Below, piece after piece: positions 17,146 to 28,851 of a stretch of 64,000 bases of DNA. The stretch's first letter is position 1; every line of letters starts with the position of its first letter. The DNA lies in assembly GCF_026020075.1 (NCBI RefSeq), contig NZ_CP102772.1:2790001-2854000 (forward strand). The letters run 5' to 3'. The notes below the pieces were generated by a model. The model saw only the letters and a list, made by a program, of their open reading frames with translations, was not told the DNA's origin and did no database searches. Source of the stretch: Bosea sp. NBC_00550 (GTDB lineage: Bacteria > Pseudomonadota > Alphaproteobacteria > Rhizobiales > Beijerinckiaceae). Position numbers and translations under genes: made by a program.

Positions 17146-18627
17146 TCAGGCGCCGGCCTCGTTCTCGCCGCCGCTGAAGGCCTCGAAGGGCGCGTCGAGC
17201 GTGAAGACCAGCCCTTCCCGGAGATAGGCGGTGGTGGTGCCGGCGCGTACGGCCGGGAAGGAGCGCTCGATCAGGCGAGTGCCGAAGCCCTTGCGGGAGG
17301 GCGGTGACACAGGCGGTCCGCCACTCTCCTGCCAGCGCAGGCGGAACTGCTTGACGCCCTCGATCTCGTCGACGCCCCAGCTCAGCGTCACGATGCCGGC
17401 CTCGTTGGAGAGAGCGCCGTATTTGACGGCATTGGTCGTCAGTTCGTGGAGGATGAGGGTGAGCGCGAGCGCCGGCTTCGGGCCCAGCACCACCGTGGTG
17501 CCGTGGATGCGGAAGCGCTGCGCATCGCCCTGGAGGGCGATAATGCTCTGAGCGATGTCGGCCACGCTCGCATCCGCACGCCGGCCGCCGACCAGCAGAT
17601 CATGCGCCCGCGAAAGCGCCGCCAGGCGCGCGCCGAAGGTTTCGCGCGCCCCCTCGAGCGTGCTCGCACTGCGCAGGGTCTGCGAGGCCAGCGCCTGGAT
17701 CATCGCCATGGTGTTCTTCACACGGTGCGCCAGCTCCTGCATCAGCAGCCGCTGCTCGGCCTCGGCCTCCTTGCGCTCGGTCACATCCAGATGCGCCCCG
17801 ACGAGACGCACCGCCTGCCCGTTCTCGTCCCGCTCGATCTGCGCGATCGCCGAGATCCAGCGCAGCTGTCCGTCCGAAGGCCTGACGATACGATATTCCG
17901 CCTGATACTCGGTCGCCGTTCCCTGCACCGCTTCGCGAAAATGGGCCTCGACCGCCAGGCGCTCGTCGGGGTGGATGCGCCGGACCCAGTCCTCATGCGT
18001 TTCCTCGGCCGCTTCCGGCGGCAGCCCGTGGATCAGCAGGTATTCCGGCGATCGGCGATTATGGAAGCCGGAGCGCAGATTGACTTCGAGCCCGCCGACG
18101 CGGCCGATTTTCTGGACCCGGGCCAATTCCTGCTCGCGTCGCCGCAGTGTCTGCTCGGCACGCACGCGCTCCGTCGTCTCGGTGACGATCGCCAGCACGC
18201 CGTCGACAGCGCCGGCCTCGCCGAGGATCGGGCTGTAGTCGACGTTCAGCCAGACCTCCTCCGCCACGCCGGTGCGGTAGAAGACGAAAGGCACGTCTCG
18301 GTACGATGGCGACTCTCCGGCGAAGACGCTCGCCATCACCTCGCGATTGAACGCTTCGACCTCGGGCCACGCCTCGAAGACGCCGACACCGAGAATGGCC
18401 GGATGCCGCGCGCCGGCAATGACCGCATAGGCATCGTTGTAGAACATCAGGCCCTGCTCGCCCCAGAGCAGAGTCATGGCCGATGGCGAAAGCAGGATGA
18501 GCTGCAAAGCGTTGCGCAGGTGCGGCGGCCAGTCGGCGGGCGCGCCGAGCGTGGTTTCGTTGCCGGTCCAGCCGCGCAGCAATGCTGCGATCTCGCCCTT
18601 CCCAGCAGGCCAGGCTGGCTGCTTCAT
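17146..18627 (-). CDS. PAS-domain sensor histidine kinase, HWE family
   Basis: The 493-residue cytoplasmic kinase has two PAS/PAC regions. The first, at about residues 35-160, includes MTLLWGEQGLMFYNDAYA. The second, at about 175-290, ends with RLVGAHLDVTERKEAE. The kinase core has the phospho-acceptor His in LMQELAHRVKNTMAMIQALA, an N-box with LILHELTTNAVKYGALS, and LRWQESGGPPV carrying the W-x-E that names the HWE family. No membrane helix is present, so the signal is intracellular. The first PAS lacks the NCRFLQ cysteine motif of LOV photosensors. The ATG at 18627 follows ctGGGGGA. There is no adjacent response regulator. Confidence 0.9.
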   Translation of the reverse strand: MKQPAWPAGKGEIAALLRGWTGNETTLGAPADWPPHLRNALQLILLSPSAMTLLWGEQGLMFYNDAYAVIAGARHPAILGVGVFEAWPEVEAFNREVMASVFAGESPSYRDVPFVFYRTGVAEEVWLNVDYSPILGEAGAVDGVLAIVTETTERVRAEQTLRRREQELARVQKIGRVGGLEVNLRSGFHNRRSPEYLLIHGLPPEAAEETHEDWVRRIHPDERLAVEAHFREAVQGTATEYQAEYRIVRPSDGQLRWISAIAQIERDENGQAVRLVGAHLDVTERKEAEAEQRLLMQELAHRVKNTMAMIQALASQTLRSASTLEGARETFGARLAALSRAHDLLVGGRRADASVADIAQSIIALQGDAQRFRIHGTTVVLGPKPALALTLILHELTTNAVKYGALSNEAGIVTLSWGVDEIEGVKQFRLRWQESGGPPVSPPSRKGFGTRLIERSFPAVRAGTTTAYLREGLVFTLDAPFEAFSGGENEAGA

Positions 18628-18907
18628 GGTCGTATCCCCCAGCCGACCAGAATGCGAAGTCGCAAACCATCTGCGCCAGCATTGGTAACTGCCTGTTCCG
18701 GGCCTCCGCAAGCGGCCATATGCGCTGCCGATGCCGACTCGAAGCCAGTAGCAGTCGCGGCCGGCACCTCTTGTGTCAAAAGACATTCCGGCCTGTGCAT
18801 CATGGCCGCCATCGCGGCGAAAGCGCTGGCGGCGCCGGGCGTTTCGCGCCAGTGTCGCCGCCGCCGCGCCGGGAGGCGCGGAGCCAGCACAATCTCCGAG
18901 AGGACGG

Positions 18908-20581
18908 ATGTCGACCGATATCGAGATCGCGCGCGCCGCGACGCTTCAGCCCATCGCCGCCATCGCCGGAAAGGCGGGCATTCCGTCCGAAGCGCTCAAT
19001 CCCTACGGCAAGCATATCGCCAAGATCGACACCCACGCCATTCCGGGCTTTCAGGCGCGGCCGGACGGCAAGCTCATCCTGGTCACGGCGATCAGCCCGA
19101 CGCCGGCCGGAGAGGGCAAGACCACGACGACCGTCGGCCTCGGCGACGGCCTCTCGCGCATCGGCAAGCGCACCCTGATCGCCCTGCGCGAACCCTCGCT
19201 CGGCCCCTGCTTCGGGGTCAAGGGCGGCGCCGCCGGCGGCGGCTACGCCCAGGTCGTGCCGATGGAGCAGATCAACCTGCACTTCACCGGCGATTTCCAC
19301 GCCATCACCAGCGCTCACAACCTGCTCGCCGCCATGGTCGACAACCATGTCTATTGGGGCAATGGCCTCGGGCTCGACACGCGCTATATCGCCTGGCGCC
19401 GCGTGCTCGACATGAACGACCGGGCGCTGCGCGCGACCGTGTCCTCGCTCGGCGGGCCCGGCAACGGCTTCCCGCGCGAGGACGGCTTCGACATCACCGT
19501 CGCCTCTGAGGTGATGGCGATCTTCTGCCTGGCACAGGATTCCGCCGATCTCGAAGCGCGGCTCGGCCGCATCGTCGTCGGCCGCACCCGCGACAAGCGC
19601 CTGGTCACCGCCGCCGACATCAAGGCGACCGGCGCGATGAGCGTTCTGCTCAAGGACGCGTTGATGCCGAACCTCGTGCAGACGCTGGAAGGCACGCCCG
19701 CCTTCGTCCATGGCGGCCCCTTCGCCAACATCGCCCATGGCTGCAACTCGGTGATCGCCACCCGCGCGGCGCTGAAGCTCGCCGATTACGTCGTCACCGA
19801 GGCCGGCTTCGGCGCCGATCTCGGCGCCGAGAAGTTCTTCGACATCAAATGCCGCAAGGCCGGGCTGAAGCCCGCCGCCGCCGTCGTCGTCGCAACGGTC
19901 CGCGCTCTCAAGATGCATGGCGGCGTTGCCAAGGACGCTCTCGGGCAGGAAAATCTCAAGGCACTGGAAGCGGGTCTCTCAAACCTCACCCGCCATGTCG
20001 GCAACGTCCGCAAGTTCGGCGTGCCGCCGATCGTCGCGATCAACCACTTCACCACCGACACCGCTGCCGAACATGAGCTGATCCGCAACTACTGCCGCAA
20101 CCATCTCGGCGTCGAGGCGGTGATCTGCCGGCACTGGGCCGAGGGTGGGGCCGGCGCCGAGGAACTCGCGCGCAAGGTCGCCGCGCTCGCCGATGAGGGC
20201 GAGGCCGATTTCGCGCCGCTCTACCCCGACGCCATGCCTCTCCGGCAGAAGCTGGAGACGGTCGCGCGCGAGATTTACGGCGCCGAAAGCGTCAGCGTCG
20301 ATGCGAAGCTGCAGGCGCGCTTCGCGGAACTTGAGGCGGCCGGCTTCGGCGACCTGCCGATCTGCGTCGCCAAGACCCAGTATTCCTTCTCGGCCGACCC
20401 GACGCTGCGGGGCGCGCCCTCCGGCCATATCGTGCCGTTGCGCGAACTCAGGCTCTCGGCCGGCGCCGGCTTCGTCGTCGCGATCTGCGGGGACATCATG
20501 ACGATGCCCGGCCTGCCCCGCGAGCCGGCGGCCGAGCGCATCCATATCGACGCTCAGGGACGGATCGAAGGACTGTTCTAG
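18908..20581 (+). CDS. fhs: Formate-tetrahydrofolate ligase
   Basis: It couples ATP hydrolysis to formation of 10-formyl-tetrahydrofolate from formate, feeding C1 units into purine, serine and methionine synthesis. The 557-residue enzyme has the ATP-binding loop [18 protein letters not shown], the conserved [18 protein letters not shown] and [15 protein letters not shown] segments, and [16 protein letters not shown] near the C-terminus. The start at 18908 follows gagaggacgg, and length and N-terminus fit the family. Formate made by FrmA/FrmB is a likely substrate. It is monocistronic and followed by a palindromic repeat. Confidence 0.97.
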   Translation: MSTDIEIARAATLQPIAAIAGKAGIPSEALNPYGKHIAKIDTHAIPGFQARPDGKLILVTAISPTPAGEGKTTTTVGLGDGLSRIGKRTLIALREPSLGPCFGVKGGAAGGGYAQVVPMEQINLHFTGDFHAITSAHNLLAAMVDNHVYWGNGLGLDTRYIAWRRVLDMNDRALRATVSSLGGPGNGFPREDGFDITVASEVMAIFCLAQDSADLEARLGRIVVGRTRDKRLVTAADIKATGAMSVLLKDALMPNLVQTLEGTPAFVHGGPFANIAHGCNSVIATRAALKLADYVVTEAGFGADLGAEKFFDIKCRKAGLKPAAAVVVATVRALKMHGGVAKDALGQENLKALEAGLSNLTRHVGNVRKFGVPPIVAINHFTTDTAAEHELIRNYCRNHLGVEAVICRHWAEGGAGAEELARKVAALADEGEADFAPLYPDAMPLRQKLETVAREIYGAESVSVDAKLQARFAELEAAGFGDLPICVAKTQYSFSADPTLRGAPSGHIVPLRELRLSAGAGFVVAICGDIMTMPGLPREPAAERIHIDAQGRIEGLF

Positions 20582-20597
20582 GTCGTCGCTATGCCGC

Positions 20598-20701
20598 CGT
20601 CATGCTCGGGCTTGACCCGAGCATCTCTTCCAGAACGAGGCTCCGGTACCTCATTCTGCGTGAGAGTCTCGGGCCTCGCTGCGCTTCGCCCGCGAATGAC
20701 C
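20598..20701. repeat. REP-type palindromic repeat (gtcatgctcggg type)
   Basis: It begins cgtcatgctcgggcttgacc with an inner stem CTCGGG..CCCGAG and closes with cgcgaatgacc. Read on the minus strand, its outer end is cccgagcatgacg, identical to the sequence split by the IS110 element at 33130. The closing arm is degenerate. It lies between fhs and the idnD-like gene. Confidence 0.85.
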
Positions 20702-20712
20702 CTCGGCGTCCC

Positions 20713-21750
20713 TCAGGCGAAGTCGAGCTGCACCTTGATCGCCTTCGACTTGTCGGCGGCAAGGTCGAAGGCCTCGACCGCGCGGTCGACGGGAATCGTC
20801 GCGGTCAGCAGCGGCGAGAGGTCGATATTGCCCGAGCCGATCATCGCCACCGCCCAGTCGAATTCCTCGTGGAAGCGGAAGGAGCCGCGCAGGTCGAACT
20901 CCTTGGCGACGACGACATTCATCGGCAGGGTGAACTGGCCGCCGACGCCGATCTGGACGATGACGCCGCCCGGCCTGATCACGTCGAAGGCGCCGCTCAG
21001 CGCATGCTGATTGCCGGATGCCTCGAACATGACGTCGAAGGCACCCTTCTCCGCTCCATACTCCGCTTTCAGCCGTTCAGGTTCGGCCGCGACATTGATC
21101 GTCGCGGTCGCGCCCATCTTGCGCGCGATCGGCAGGGGACCGTCGACCACGTCCGTCGCCACGATCTCGGCGGCGCCCGCCGCCTTCGCCGCGACGATGG
21201 TGAGCGCCCCGATCGGCCCGGAGCCCGTTACCAGCACGCGCTTGCCGAGCAGCGGGCCGGCGCGCTTGGCGGCATGCAGGCAGACCGAAAGCGGCTCGGC
21301 GAAGGCCGCCTCGGCTGCCGTGACATGCGGCGCCACCTTCACAGCCTGCCGCTCCTCGACGACCAGCACATCGCGGAAACCGCCCTGCACATGCGGGAAG
21401 CGCATCGCCGAGCCGTAGAATTGCATGTCGGTGCAGTGCTGCTGCAGGCCCATCTGGCAATAGCGGCAATGGCCGCAGGCCCGGCTCGGATTGACCGCCA
21501 CACGGTCGCCCGGCTGCACACGCGAGACCTCGCCGCCGACCGCCTCGACCCGGCCTGCGATCTCATGGCCCAGGATCATCGGCTCGCGCACGCGGATCGT
21601 GCCGAAACCGCCATGAAGATAATAATGCAGATCCGAGCCGCAGATGCCGCCGGCCTCGATCCGCACCCTGACGTCGTGGGGCCCGAGCTCGGGCGCTGTC
21701 GTAGCCTCGACGCGCAGGTCCTTCTCGCCATGAATGAAGACGGCACGCAT
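20713..21750 (-). CDS. idnD: L-idonate 5-dehydrogenase-like zinc alcohol dehydrogenase
   Basis: The 345-residue medium-chain dehydrogenase has the catalytic zinc residues in GGICGSDLHYYLHGGFG and LGHEIAGRVEAVGG, structural zinc cysteines in ACGHCRYCQMGLQQHC, and the nucleotide-binding VTGSGPIGALTIVAAKAAG. The RPGGVIVQIGVGGQ region and the CGSDLHYY(L/F)HGG start are typical of IdnD, which oxidises L-idonate to 5-ketogluconate. The divergent neighbour is a gluconate 5-dehydrogenase-like SDR, the next enzyme in that pathway, which supports the call. A sorbitol/xylitol-type substrate is the alternative. Confidence 0.83.
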   Translation of the reverse strand: MRAVFIHGEKDLRVEATTAPELGPHDVRVRIEAGGICGSDLHYYLHGGFGTIRVREPMILGHEIAGRVEAVGGEVSRVQPGDRVAVNPSRACGHCRYCQMGLQQHCTDMQFYGSAMRFPHVQGGFRDVLVVEERQAVKVAPHVTAAEAAFAEPLSVCLHAAKRAGPLLGKRVLVTGSGPIGALTIVAAKAAGAAEIVATDVVDGPLPIARKMGATATINVAAEPERLKAEYGAEKGAFDVMFEASGNQHALSGAFDVIRPGGVIVQIGVGGQFTLPMNVVVAKEFDLRGSFRFHEEFDWAVAMIGSGNIDLSPLLTATIPVDRAVEAFDLAADKSKAIKVQLDFA

Positions 21751-21882
21751 GTCTCGCTCCCGCTCTGTTGCCGAACCGCGTCCGCAACCATTGTCTAATC
21801 GTTTGAAACCTGCTTACCGAAGGATGCAGGTTGTGCGCAAACCGAAACTGCTCCCCGCCGGAGCACTCTGCGAGGATACGCC
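21751..21882. promoter_or_regulatory. Divergent promoter region of the idonate/gluconate pair
   Basis: This 132-nt gap separates divergent idnD- and idnO-like genes. The segment ccattgtctaatcgtttgaaacctgc (21788-21813) is AT-richer than the surroundings and likely holds the promoters. No regulator gene is adjacent. Confidence 0.4.
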
Positions 21883-22650
21883 ATGTCGCTGTCGCTGTTC
21901 AGTCTCGAAGGCAAGATCGCGCTCGTCACCGGCTCGGGCCAGGGCATCGGCCTTGCGCTTGCGGAAGGCCTGTCGGAGGCCGGCGCCCATGTGGTGCTGA
22001 ACGGCCGCGACAAGGGCAAGCTCGAACGGGCACAGCAGGCGCTTAGCCAGGCCGGCCGCAAGGCCTCCATCGCCGCCTTCGACGTCACCGATCACCGGGC
22101 GGTCGAGGCCGGCATCGCCGCGATCGAGGCCGATATCGGCCCCATCGACATCCTCATCAACAATGCCGGCATGCAGAAGCGCGCGCCGATCACCGAATTC
22201 CCGGTCGAGGGCTGGCATGAGGTGATGAACACCAACCTGCATTCGGTCTTCTACGTCACCCAGGCCGTGACGAAGCGGATGGTGCCACGCAAGCGCGGCA
22301 AGATCATCAATATCGGCTCGGTGATGAGCGAACTCGGCCGCGCCACCATCATCCCCTACACCGCCTCGAAGGGCGCGGTGAAGATGATGACGCGGGGTCT
22401 CGCAGCCGAGCTCGGCAAGCACAACATCCAGGCCAATGCCATCGGCCCCGGCTACTTCGCCACCGAGATCAACACGGCGCTGATCGCGGACGAGGCCTTC
22501 ACGAACTGGGTCTGCAGTCGCACGCCGGCCGGGCGCTGGGGCGAGACCAGGGAATTGGTCGGCGCCGCCATCTTCCTCTCCGCTCCCGCCTCCGACTACG
22601 TCAACGGCCATCTGCTCATGGTCGATGGCGGGTTGACTGCGGTGGTGTGA
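21883..22650 (+). CDS. idnO: Gluconate 5-dehydrogenase-like SDR
   Basis: The 255-residue short-chain dehydrogenase has the cofactor motif TGSGQGIG, the NNAG motif, catalytic Ser in INIGSVMSELGR, and YxxxK in YTASKGAVK. The block MQKRAPITEFP following NNAG is typical of IdnO/Gno enzymes, which reduce 5-ketogluconate to D-gluconate. It is divergent from the idnD-like gene, with which it would form the L-idonate to gluconate route. Substrate specificity in SDRs is hard to prove from sequence. Confidence 0.83.
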   Translation: MSLSLFSLEGKIALVTGSGQGIGLALAEGLSEAGAHVVLNGRDKGKLERAQQALSQAGRKASIAAFDVTDHRAVEAGIAAIEADIGPIDILINNAGMQKRAPITEFPVEGWHEVMNTNLHSVFYVTQAVTKRMVPRKRGKIINIGSVMSELGRATIIPYTASKGAVKMMTRGLAAELGKHNIQANAIGPGYFATEINTALIADEAFTNWVCSRTPAGRWGETRELVGAAIFLSAPASDYVNGHLLMVDGGLTAVV

Positions 22651-22670
22651 GCGAGCTGCAAGAACGCCAG

Positions 22671-22812
22671 CGTCATTCCGGGGCAGGCCAAAGGCCTGAG
22701 CCCGGAACCCAGAACCGATTCGCCGAAAATGGGCTTTGGCCGATCGTGCCGTGCGATCAGGCGCATCGGTTCTGGGTTCCGGGCTCTTCGCTGCGCGAAG
22801 CCCGGAATGACG
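22671..22812. repeat. Long palindromic repeat (cgtcattccggg type)
   Basis: The 142-nt near-perfect palindrome has outer arms cgtcattccgggg / cccggaatgacg and long inner arms around gagcccggaacccagaaccg / cggttctgggttccgggctc. It lies between idnO- and glmM-type genes. The second member is at 30520-30661. Confidence 0.9.
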
Positions 22813-22838
22813 CCCGAACCGTTACCCCTCAATCTGCT

Positions 22839-24182
22839 TCAGGCCGCCGCCTTCGTCACGGCATCGACGACATCGTCCACCGCGCGCTCGACGAGGTCGC
22901 GATCGTCGCCCTCGGCCATCACGCGGATCACCGGCTCGGTGCCCGACGGGCGGATGACGAGCCGGCCGCTCTCGCCGAGCAACTGCCTCGCCGCCTCGAT
23001 CGCGCTGACCACCGCCTGCTGCTCCAGCGGCTTGCCCGCCTTGTAGCGGACATTCTTGAGGATCTGCGGCAGCGGCTCGAAGCAATGGCAGACTTCCGAG
23101 ACCGGCTTGTCCATCCGCTTGACCACTGCGAGCAATTGCAGCGCCGCCACCAGCCCATCGCCGGTCGTGCCGAAATCCGAGAGGATGATGTGGCCGGATT
23201 GCTCGCCGCCAAGATTGAAGCCGTGAGTGCGCATGTGCTCCAGCACATAGCGGTCGCCGACCGCGGTGCGCGCCAGCGACAGGCCTAGCCCCGCAAGGTA
23301 GCGTTCCAGCCCGAGATTGGACATCACGGTCGCGACGATGCCGGGCGCCGACAGGCGTCCGTCCTCCAGCCATGAGCGCGCGATCACTGCCATCAGCTGG
23401 TCGCCATCGACGATGTGCCCCTGCTCGTCGATGATCAGCACGCGATCCGCGTCGCCATCCAGCGCGATGCCGATATCGGCGCGCAGCTCGCGGACCTTGG
23501 CAACGAGCGCTTCCGGATGCGTCGAGCCAACCTCGCGATTGATGTTGAAGCCATCAGGCTCGTCGCCGATGACGATGACTTCGGCGCCCAGCTCCCAGAG
23601 CGCTTCCGGCGCGACCTTGTAGCCGGCGCCGTTGGCGCAATCGAGCACGATGCGCAGGCCCTCGAGGCTCATATTGCGCGGCATGGTGCGCTTGGCGAAC
23701 TCGACATAGCGCGCCGCGGCGCTGTCGATGCGCTTGGCCCGGCCCAGCCCCGCCGACGCAGCCAATCGCGGCCCGAGATCGGCATCGATCAATGCCTCGA
23801 TCTCCCGCTCGACCTCGTCGTTGAGCTTGTAGCCGTCGGGGCCGAACAGCTTGATGCCGTTGTCCTCATAGGCGTTGTGCGAGGCCGAGATCATCACGCC
23901 GAGATCGGCGCGCATCGAGCGCGTCAACATGGCGACGGCCGGTGTTGGCATCGGGCCGAGCAGCATCACGTCCATGCCGACCGCGGTAAAGCCGGCGACC
24001 ATGGCATATTCGATCATGTAGCCGGAAAGCCGCGTATCCTTGCCGATCACGACCCGGTGGCGATGCTCGCCGCGGCGGAAGGCGAGGCCCGTGGCCTGTC
24101 CGACCTTCAGGGCGAGGTCCGGCGTGATGACGCCGTTCGCCCGTCCGCGAATGCCGTCCGTCCCGAAATATTTGCGCGTCAT
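22839..24182 (-). CDS. glmM: Phosphoglucosamine mutase
   Basis: It converts glucosamine-6-phosphate to glucosamine-1-phosphate for peptidoglycan and LPS synthesis. The 447-residue product matches the family length. It has [17 protein letters not shown] at the N-terminus, the phosphoserine loop [20 protein letters not shown], the metal loop [13 protein letters not shown], the sugar-binding [13 protein letters not shown] and the phosphate-binding [16 protein letters not shown] chose the ATG at 24182, which starts the conserved KYFGTDG. It is the last gene of the minus-strand cpoB-tilS-ftsH-glmM series, separated from ftsH by a terminator and a repeat. Confidence 0.98.
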   Translation of the reverse strand: MTRKYFGTDGIRGRANGVITPDLALKVGQATGLAFRRGEHRHRVVIGKDTRLSGYMIEYAMVAGFTAVGMDVMLLGPMPTPAVAMLTRSMRADLGVMISASHNAYEDNGIKLFGPDGYKLNDEVEREIEALIDADLGPRLAASAGLGRAKRIDSAAARYVEFAKRTMPRNMSLEGLRIVLDCANGAGYKVAPEALWELGAEVIVIGDEPDGFNINREVGSTHPEALVAKVRELRADIGIALDGDADRVLIIDEQGHIVDGDQLMAVIARSWLEDGRLSAPGIVATVMSNLGLERYLAGLGLSLARTAVGDRYVLEHMRTHGFNLGGEQSGHIILSDFGTTGDGLVAALQLLAVVKRMDKPVSEVCHCFEPLPQILKNVRYKAGKPLEQQAVVSAIEAARQLLGESGRLVIRPSGTEPVIRVMAEGDDRDLVERAVDDVVDAVTKAAA

Positions 24183-24310
24183 TGCGATTCGTTTCCGAGG
24201 GGCTGTCGCGCCCGATTTTGCGCGTTCTATAGCCAAAAAACCTTTCCGCCTTGTCACATATTATGACGGAACATGACAGCGGCCGAAGAAGGCCTGCACG
24301 ACGGAGGGCT

Positions 24311-24414
24311 CGTCGTTCCCGGGCGGAGCGCAGCGCAGACCCGAAAATCTCGGGAAAGATGAGGAGCAGGAGCCTTCTCGTCACGAGATGCTCGGGTCGA
24401 GCCCGAGCATGACG
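24311..24414. repeat. REP-type palindromic repeat
   Basis: It opens with cgtcgttcccgggcgg and closes with ctcgggtcgagcccgagcatgacg; its last 13 nt (24402-24414) equal the IS110 target. It lies between glmM and ftsH. Confidence 0.85.
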
Positions 24415-24430
24415 GAGCTGGATAAACGAA

Positions 24431-24456
24431 AAAGGGCGGCCTCTCGGCCGCCCTTT
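24431..24456 (-). terminator. Bidirectional terminator hairpin downstream of ftsH
   Basis: An 11-bp perfect stem (aaagggcggcc / ggccgcccttt) is flanked by A- and T-runs; it follows the ftsH stop by about 20 nt. Confidence 0.88.
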
Positions 24457-24476
24457 TTCGTTTATCCGAGTCTGCC

Positions 24477-26402
<1,926 letters not shown>

Positions 26403-26511
26403 CACCAGTCCGATCGGGCCTGCCGGTCCAACCGGATAAGGCCAAGGGTTTGCTCAGGTAATCTAGGTGCGGCACACGCCCTTGCCAAGGGAAACAGATG
26501 GGGAGGCGGCA

Positions 26512-27582
26512 CTAAGATTTCGCAGGGTGAACACCGCGTCGCCGTGGCCCTTCTCGCCGAAGGGCCAACACGCCGTCTCGGCCAAGCGCGATAATGCAGC
26601 CGGACAATGTCCGTCTGATGGCGAAACCCGCCTTCGCAGCGTCGCGCAGGGCTTGCACGCATTCTTCGAGCCGCTCGAGCCGGCCGTAGCCGTCACCACC
26701 GGCCGTGACGCCCTCTAGCGCCAGCGCCAGCACACGCAGAACGATCTCCTCCGGCTCCGTCAACAGAGCCCGGAAGTCGAGTCGCAGGCGCTGCTCGTCG
26801 GGTTCCGAATGGGGTTCCGATGGCATGCGGACCACCGCGAAGACATCCCGCGCACGTTGCGCCGCCCCCGCGTCCAGCCGCGCCATTCGCTCGGCGAGGC
26901 GCCCGAAGCGCTCGGCCGTCAGCCCGTGTTCCGCCAGCACCGGCATCGCGCCCCGCCAGCGGACGCGCTCGAAACGCGGATCGGCATTGCTCGGGTCCCG
27001 AAAGAAGGGCAGCCCCCTCGCCTCTGCAGTGGCCACCAGCCGCGCCTTTGGGACACCGAGCAGCGGGCGGGCGAGCACGATACCTTCCTTCTCGACACGG
27101 TCCCGCATCCCGACCAGACCGGATGGGCCGGAGCCATGAGCGAGCCGCATCAGCATCGTCTCGGCCTGGTCGTCGAGCGTATGGGCCGTGACCAGCACCG
27201 CCCCGCCAAGCCGCCGCGCCTCGCCCGCCAGCAACGCGTAGCGGGCGCGCCTGGCTTCGGCCTGGAGGCCACTGCCGGGCTTCGGCCCGTCCCAATGCAA
27301 AATCCTGTGCCCAATGCCGAGCCGGTCACAGAGCGATGCGACGGCAACCGCCTCCTCTGCCGATTCCGGCCGCAAGCCGTGATCGACGGTTGCGGCATGG
27401 ACCTTTGGCCGGCCTGAGGCCCGCCCCCATTCGGCGAGCAGCGCCAGCAGCGCGACGGAATCAGGGCCGCCCGACACGGCGACGAGCAGTGCCGCCTGGC
27501 ACGCCAGCCCCATAAAGAGTTCGCCGGCCTCGACAGGCGAGACCGGCGACATCATCGTTTCGTTCTGAGATGCCGCGCTCAA
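26512..27582 (-). CDS. tilS: tRNA(Ile)-lysidine synthase
   Basis: It adds lysine to cytidine-34 of the CAU-anticodon tRNA(Ile) so that it reads AUA. The 356-residue product has the PP-loop SGGPDSVALLALLAEW, VDHGLRPESAEEA and the RxxRY segment EARRARYALLAGEA plus TAHTLDDQAETMLMRL. The frame starts with TTG at 27582, overlapping the cpoB stop by 4 nt; ATG codons at 27555 and 27552 are alternatives that still keep the PP-loop. It is translationally coupled to cpoB and followed by ftsH. Confidence 0.95.
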   Translation of the reverse strand: MSAASQNETMMSPVSPVEAGELFMGLACQAALLVAVSGGPDSVALLALLAEWGRASGRPKVHAATVDHGLRPESAEEAVAVASLCDRLGIGHRILHWDGPKPGSGLQAEARRARYALLAGEARRLGGAVLVTAHTLDDQAETMLMRLAHGSGPSGLVGMRDRVEKEGIVLARPLLGVPKARLVATAEARGLPFFRDPSNADPRFERVRWRGAMPVLAEHGLTAERFGRLAERMARLDAGAAQRARDVFAVVRMPSEPHSEPDEQRLRLDFRALLTEPEEIVLRVLALALEGVTAGGDGYGRLERLEECVQALRDAAKAGFAIRRTLSGCIIALGRDGVLALRREGPRRRGVHPAKS

Positions 27583-28520
27583 GCGCAGCCGGAGCGGCGC
27601 CGTTCGCGCGCAATGCCCTGGCGCACGGAATTGGACGCCGCAGGATAGTCGACACCGACCTTGGCATAGGTCGCACAGGCCTGGTCTTTGGCTCCGAGCC
27701 CGTTCAGCGCCATGCCGAGCTTCAGCAGGCTGTCCGGCGCCTTGGTCGCCTTCGGCGATTCCCGCGAGATCTTCAGGAACTGCTCGGCCGCCTCGCGATA
27801 GCGCTGCCGCTGGAGATAGCTCTCGCCCAGCCAGTAGGTGGCATCGACCGCCAGCCGGTCGCGCGGATAGCTCTGCAGGAACTGCCGGAAACCCATCTCC
27901 GCCTGCTCGAATTCCTTCCGCTGCAAGGAGGCAAAGGCGAGATCATAAGCTTCCTTCGCGCTCTGCGGCCCACTGGCGGCGGCGACGCTCGGTCCGCGCG
28001 GCATGGCCTGCGACAGGCCGCCTTGCGGAACTGGCCTCCCGACGCCCTGGAGGTCGAGCGGCTGGCCGGTGGCAGGGCCTCCGCCGTACTCATCCTCGAT
28101 GATGCCGGCGATGCCGCCACCAAGCTGCTGCGGCGCGCCAGCCGCGCCCTGCTGCATCGTCGGATCGAAGGCGTCGCCGCGTCGCTGGCGCTGGGGCGCA
28201 GGCGCGCCGCCGGCGGGCGGCGGTGCCACAGGGGCCGGCGCAGCCCCACCGGAGCGTCCGCCGCCCTTCTCGCTCAGGCGGAAATCGACGTCCTCCTGGA
28301 ACTTGCGCACCTGCTCGCTGAGGCGGCGATTCTCGAACTGGAGCTGCTCGATCTGGCCAGACATCTGGCGCAGCTGGTTTTCCAGCCGCGTGGTGCGGAC
28401 CAGCAGGTCGGCGGCGTCCTGCGCCACGCCCGGCACGGCGCCGCCGAAAAGCGCCGCGGCGAGGGCGAGCGCCGTCAGCCCGGGACGGGAAAGATGACGG
28501 GCAAGGATCGAACGAAGCAT
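27579..28520 (-). CDS. cpoB: Tol-Pal system protein CpoB (YbgF)
   Basis: This periplasmic protein coordinates Tol-Pal with peptidoglycan synthesis during division. The 313-residue product has a signal peptide (LTALALAAALFGGAVPGVAQD), a trimeric coiled coil (LENQLRQMSGQIEQLQFENR), a Pro/Gly-rich linker, then TPR repeats in the C-terminal domain (AYDLAFASLQRKEFEQAEMG, AVDATYWLGESYLQRQRYRE). I chose the start at 28520 because it begins the signal peptide. It normally lies immediately after pal; here pal is at 47364 on the other strand, 19 kb away. Confidence 0.93.
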   Translation of the reverse strand: MLRSILARHLSRPGLTALALAAALFGGAVPGVAQDAADLLVRTTRLENQLRQMSGQIEQLQFENRRLSEQVRKFQEDVDFRLSEKGGGRSGGAAPAPVAPPPAGGAPAPQRQRRGDAFDPTMQQGAAGAPQQLGGGIAGIIEDEYGGGPATGQPLDLQGVGRPVPQGGLSQAMPRGPSVAAASGPQSAKEAYDLAFASLQRKEFEQAEMGFRQFLQSYPRDRLAVDATYWLGESYLQRQRYREAAEQFLKISRESPKATKAPDSLLKLGMALNGLGAKDQACATYAKVGVDYPAASNSVRQGIARERRRSGCA

Positions 28521-28683
28521 CGATGAAACCGGTTTTCCGAATATGTCGCGCCTGTCTATATCACCTGCGCACCACGGCCAAAATATGAACACTTTCATGG
28601 CGCGCCCGGCCGGGAGGCGCAAGGCATCCCGGTGCATGGATGCAAATCGCCTCTGGCGCTTTGCCGGCAGCTTACTTACATTG

Positions 28684-28820
28684 GCTGAGCGGGGCTGCCT
28701 GGTGCGTGCGAGACAGCATTCCCCGGGCCCATACGACTCCCTAGGGAGCTGTCCCTGACCGGGTCCCTGGATCCGGACACACGGCGCCCACCTACTTCTG
28801 TAGGTGTCCCGGGATTCAAA
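28684..28820 (+). ncRNA. ssrS: 6S RNA (approximate ends)
   Basis: 6S RNA imitates an open promoter and sequesters sigma-70 RNA polymerase. The region between cpoB and fau has no protein frame but contains the conserved-looking block ctccctagggagctgtccct (28737-28756), characteristic of alphaproteobacterial 6S RNA. It also has a helix pairing GGTGCGTG (28701-28708) with CACG (28780-28783) and CACC (28789-28792), and a perfect 3' hairpin cacctac-ttct-gtaggtg (28789-28806). Its position immediately upstream of fau is the classical location (zapA-ssrS-fau in E. coli). Ends are estimated. Confidence 0.75.
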
Positions 28821-28851
28821 ACTCCACGGCCGAGGTGGCTCCGCAACCTTC

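Noticed and set aside
17446..19509. Plus-strand frame of 687 codons spanning the histidine kinase and fhs start
   Set aside because: It is antisense to a full HWE kinase and out of frame with Fhs; a shadow of high-GC third positions.
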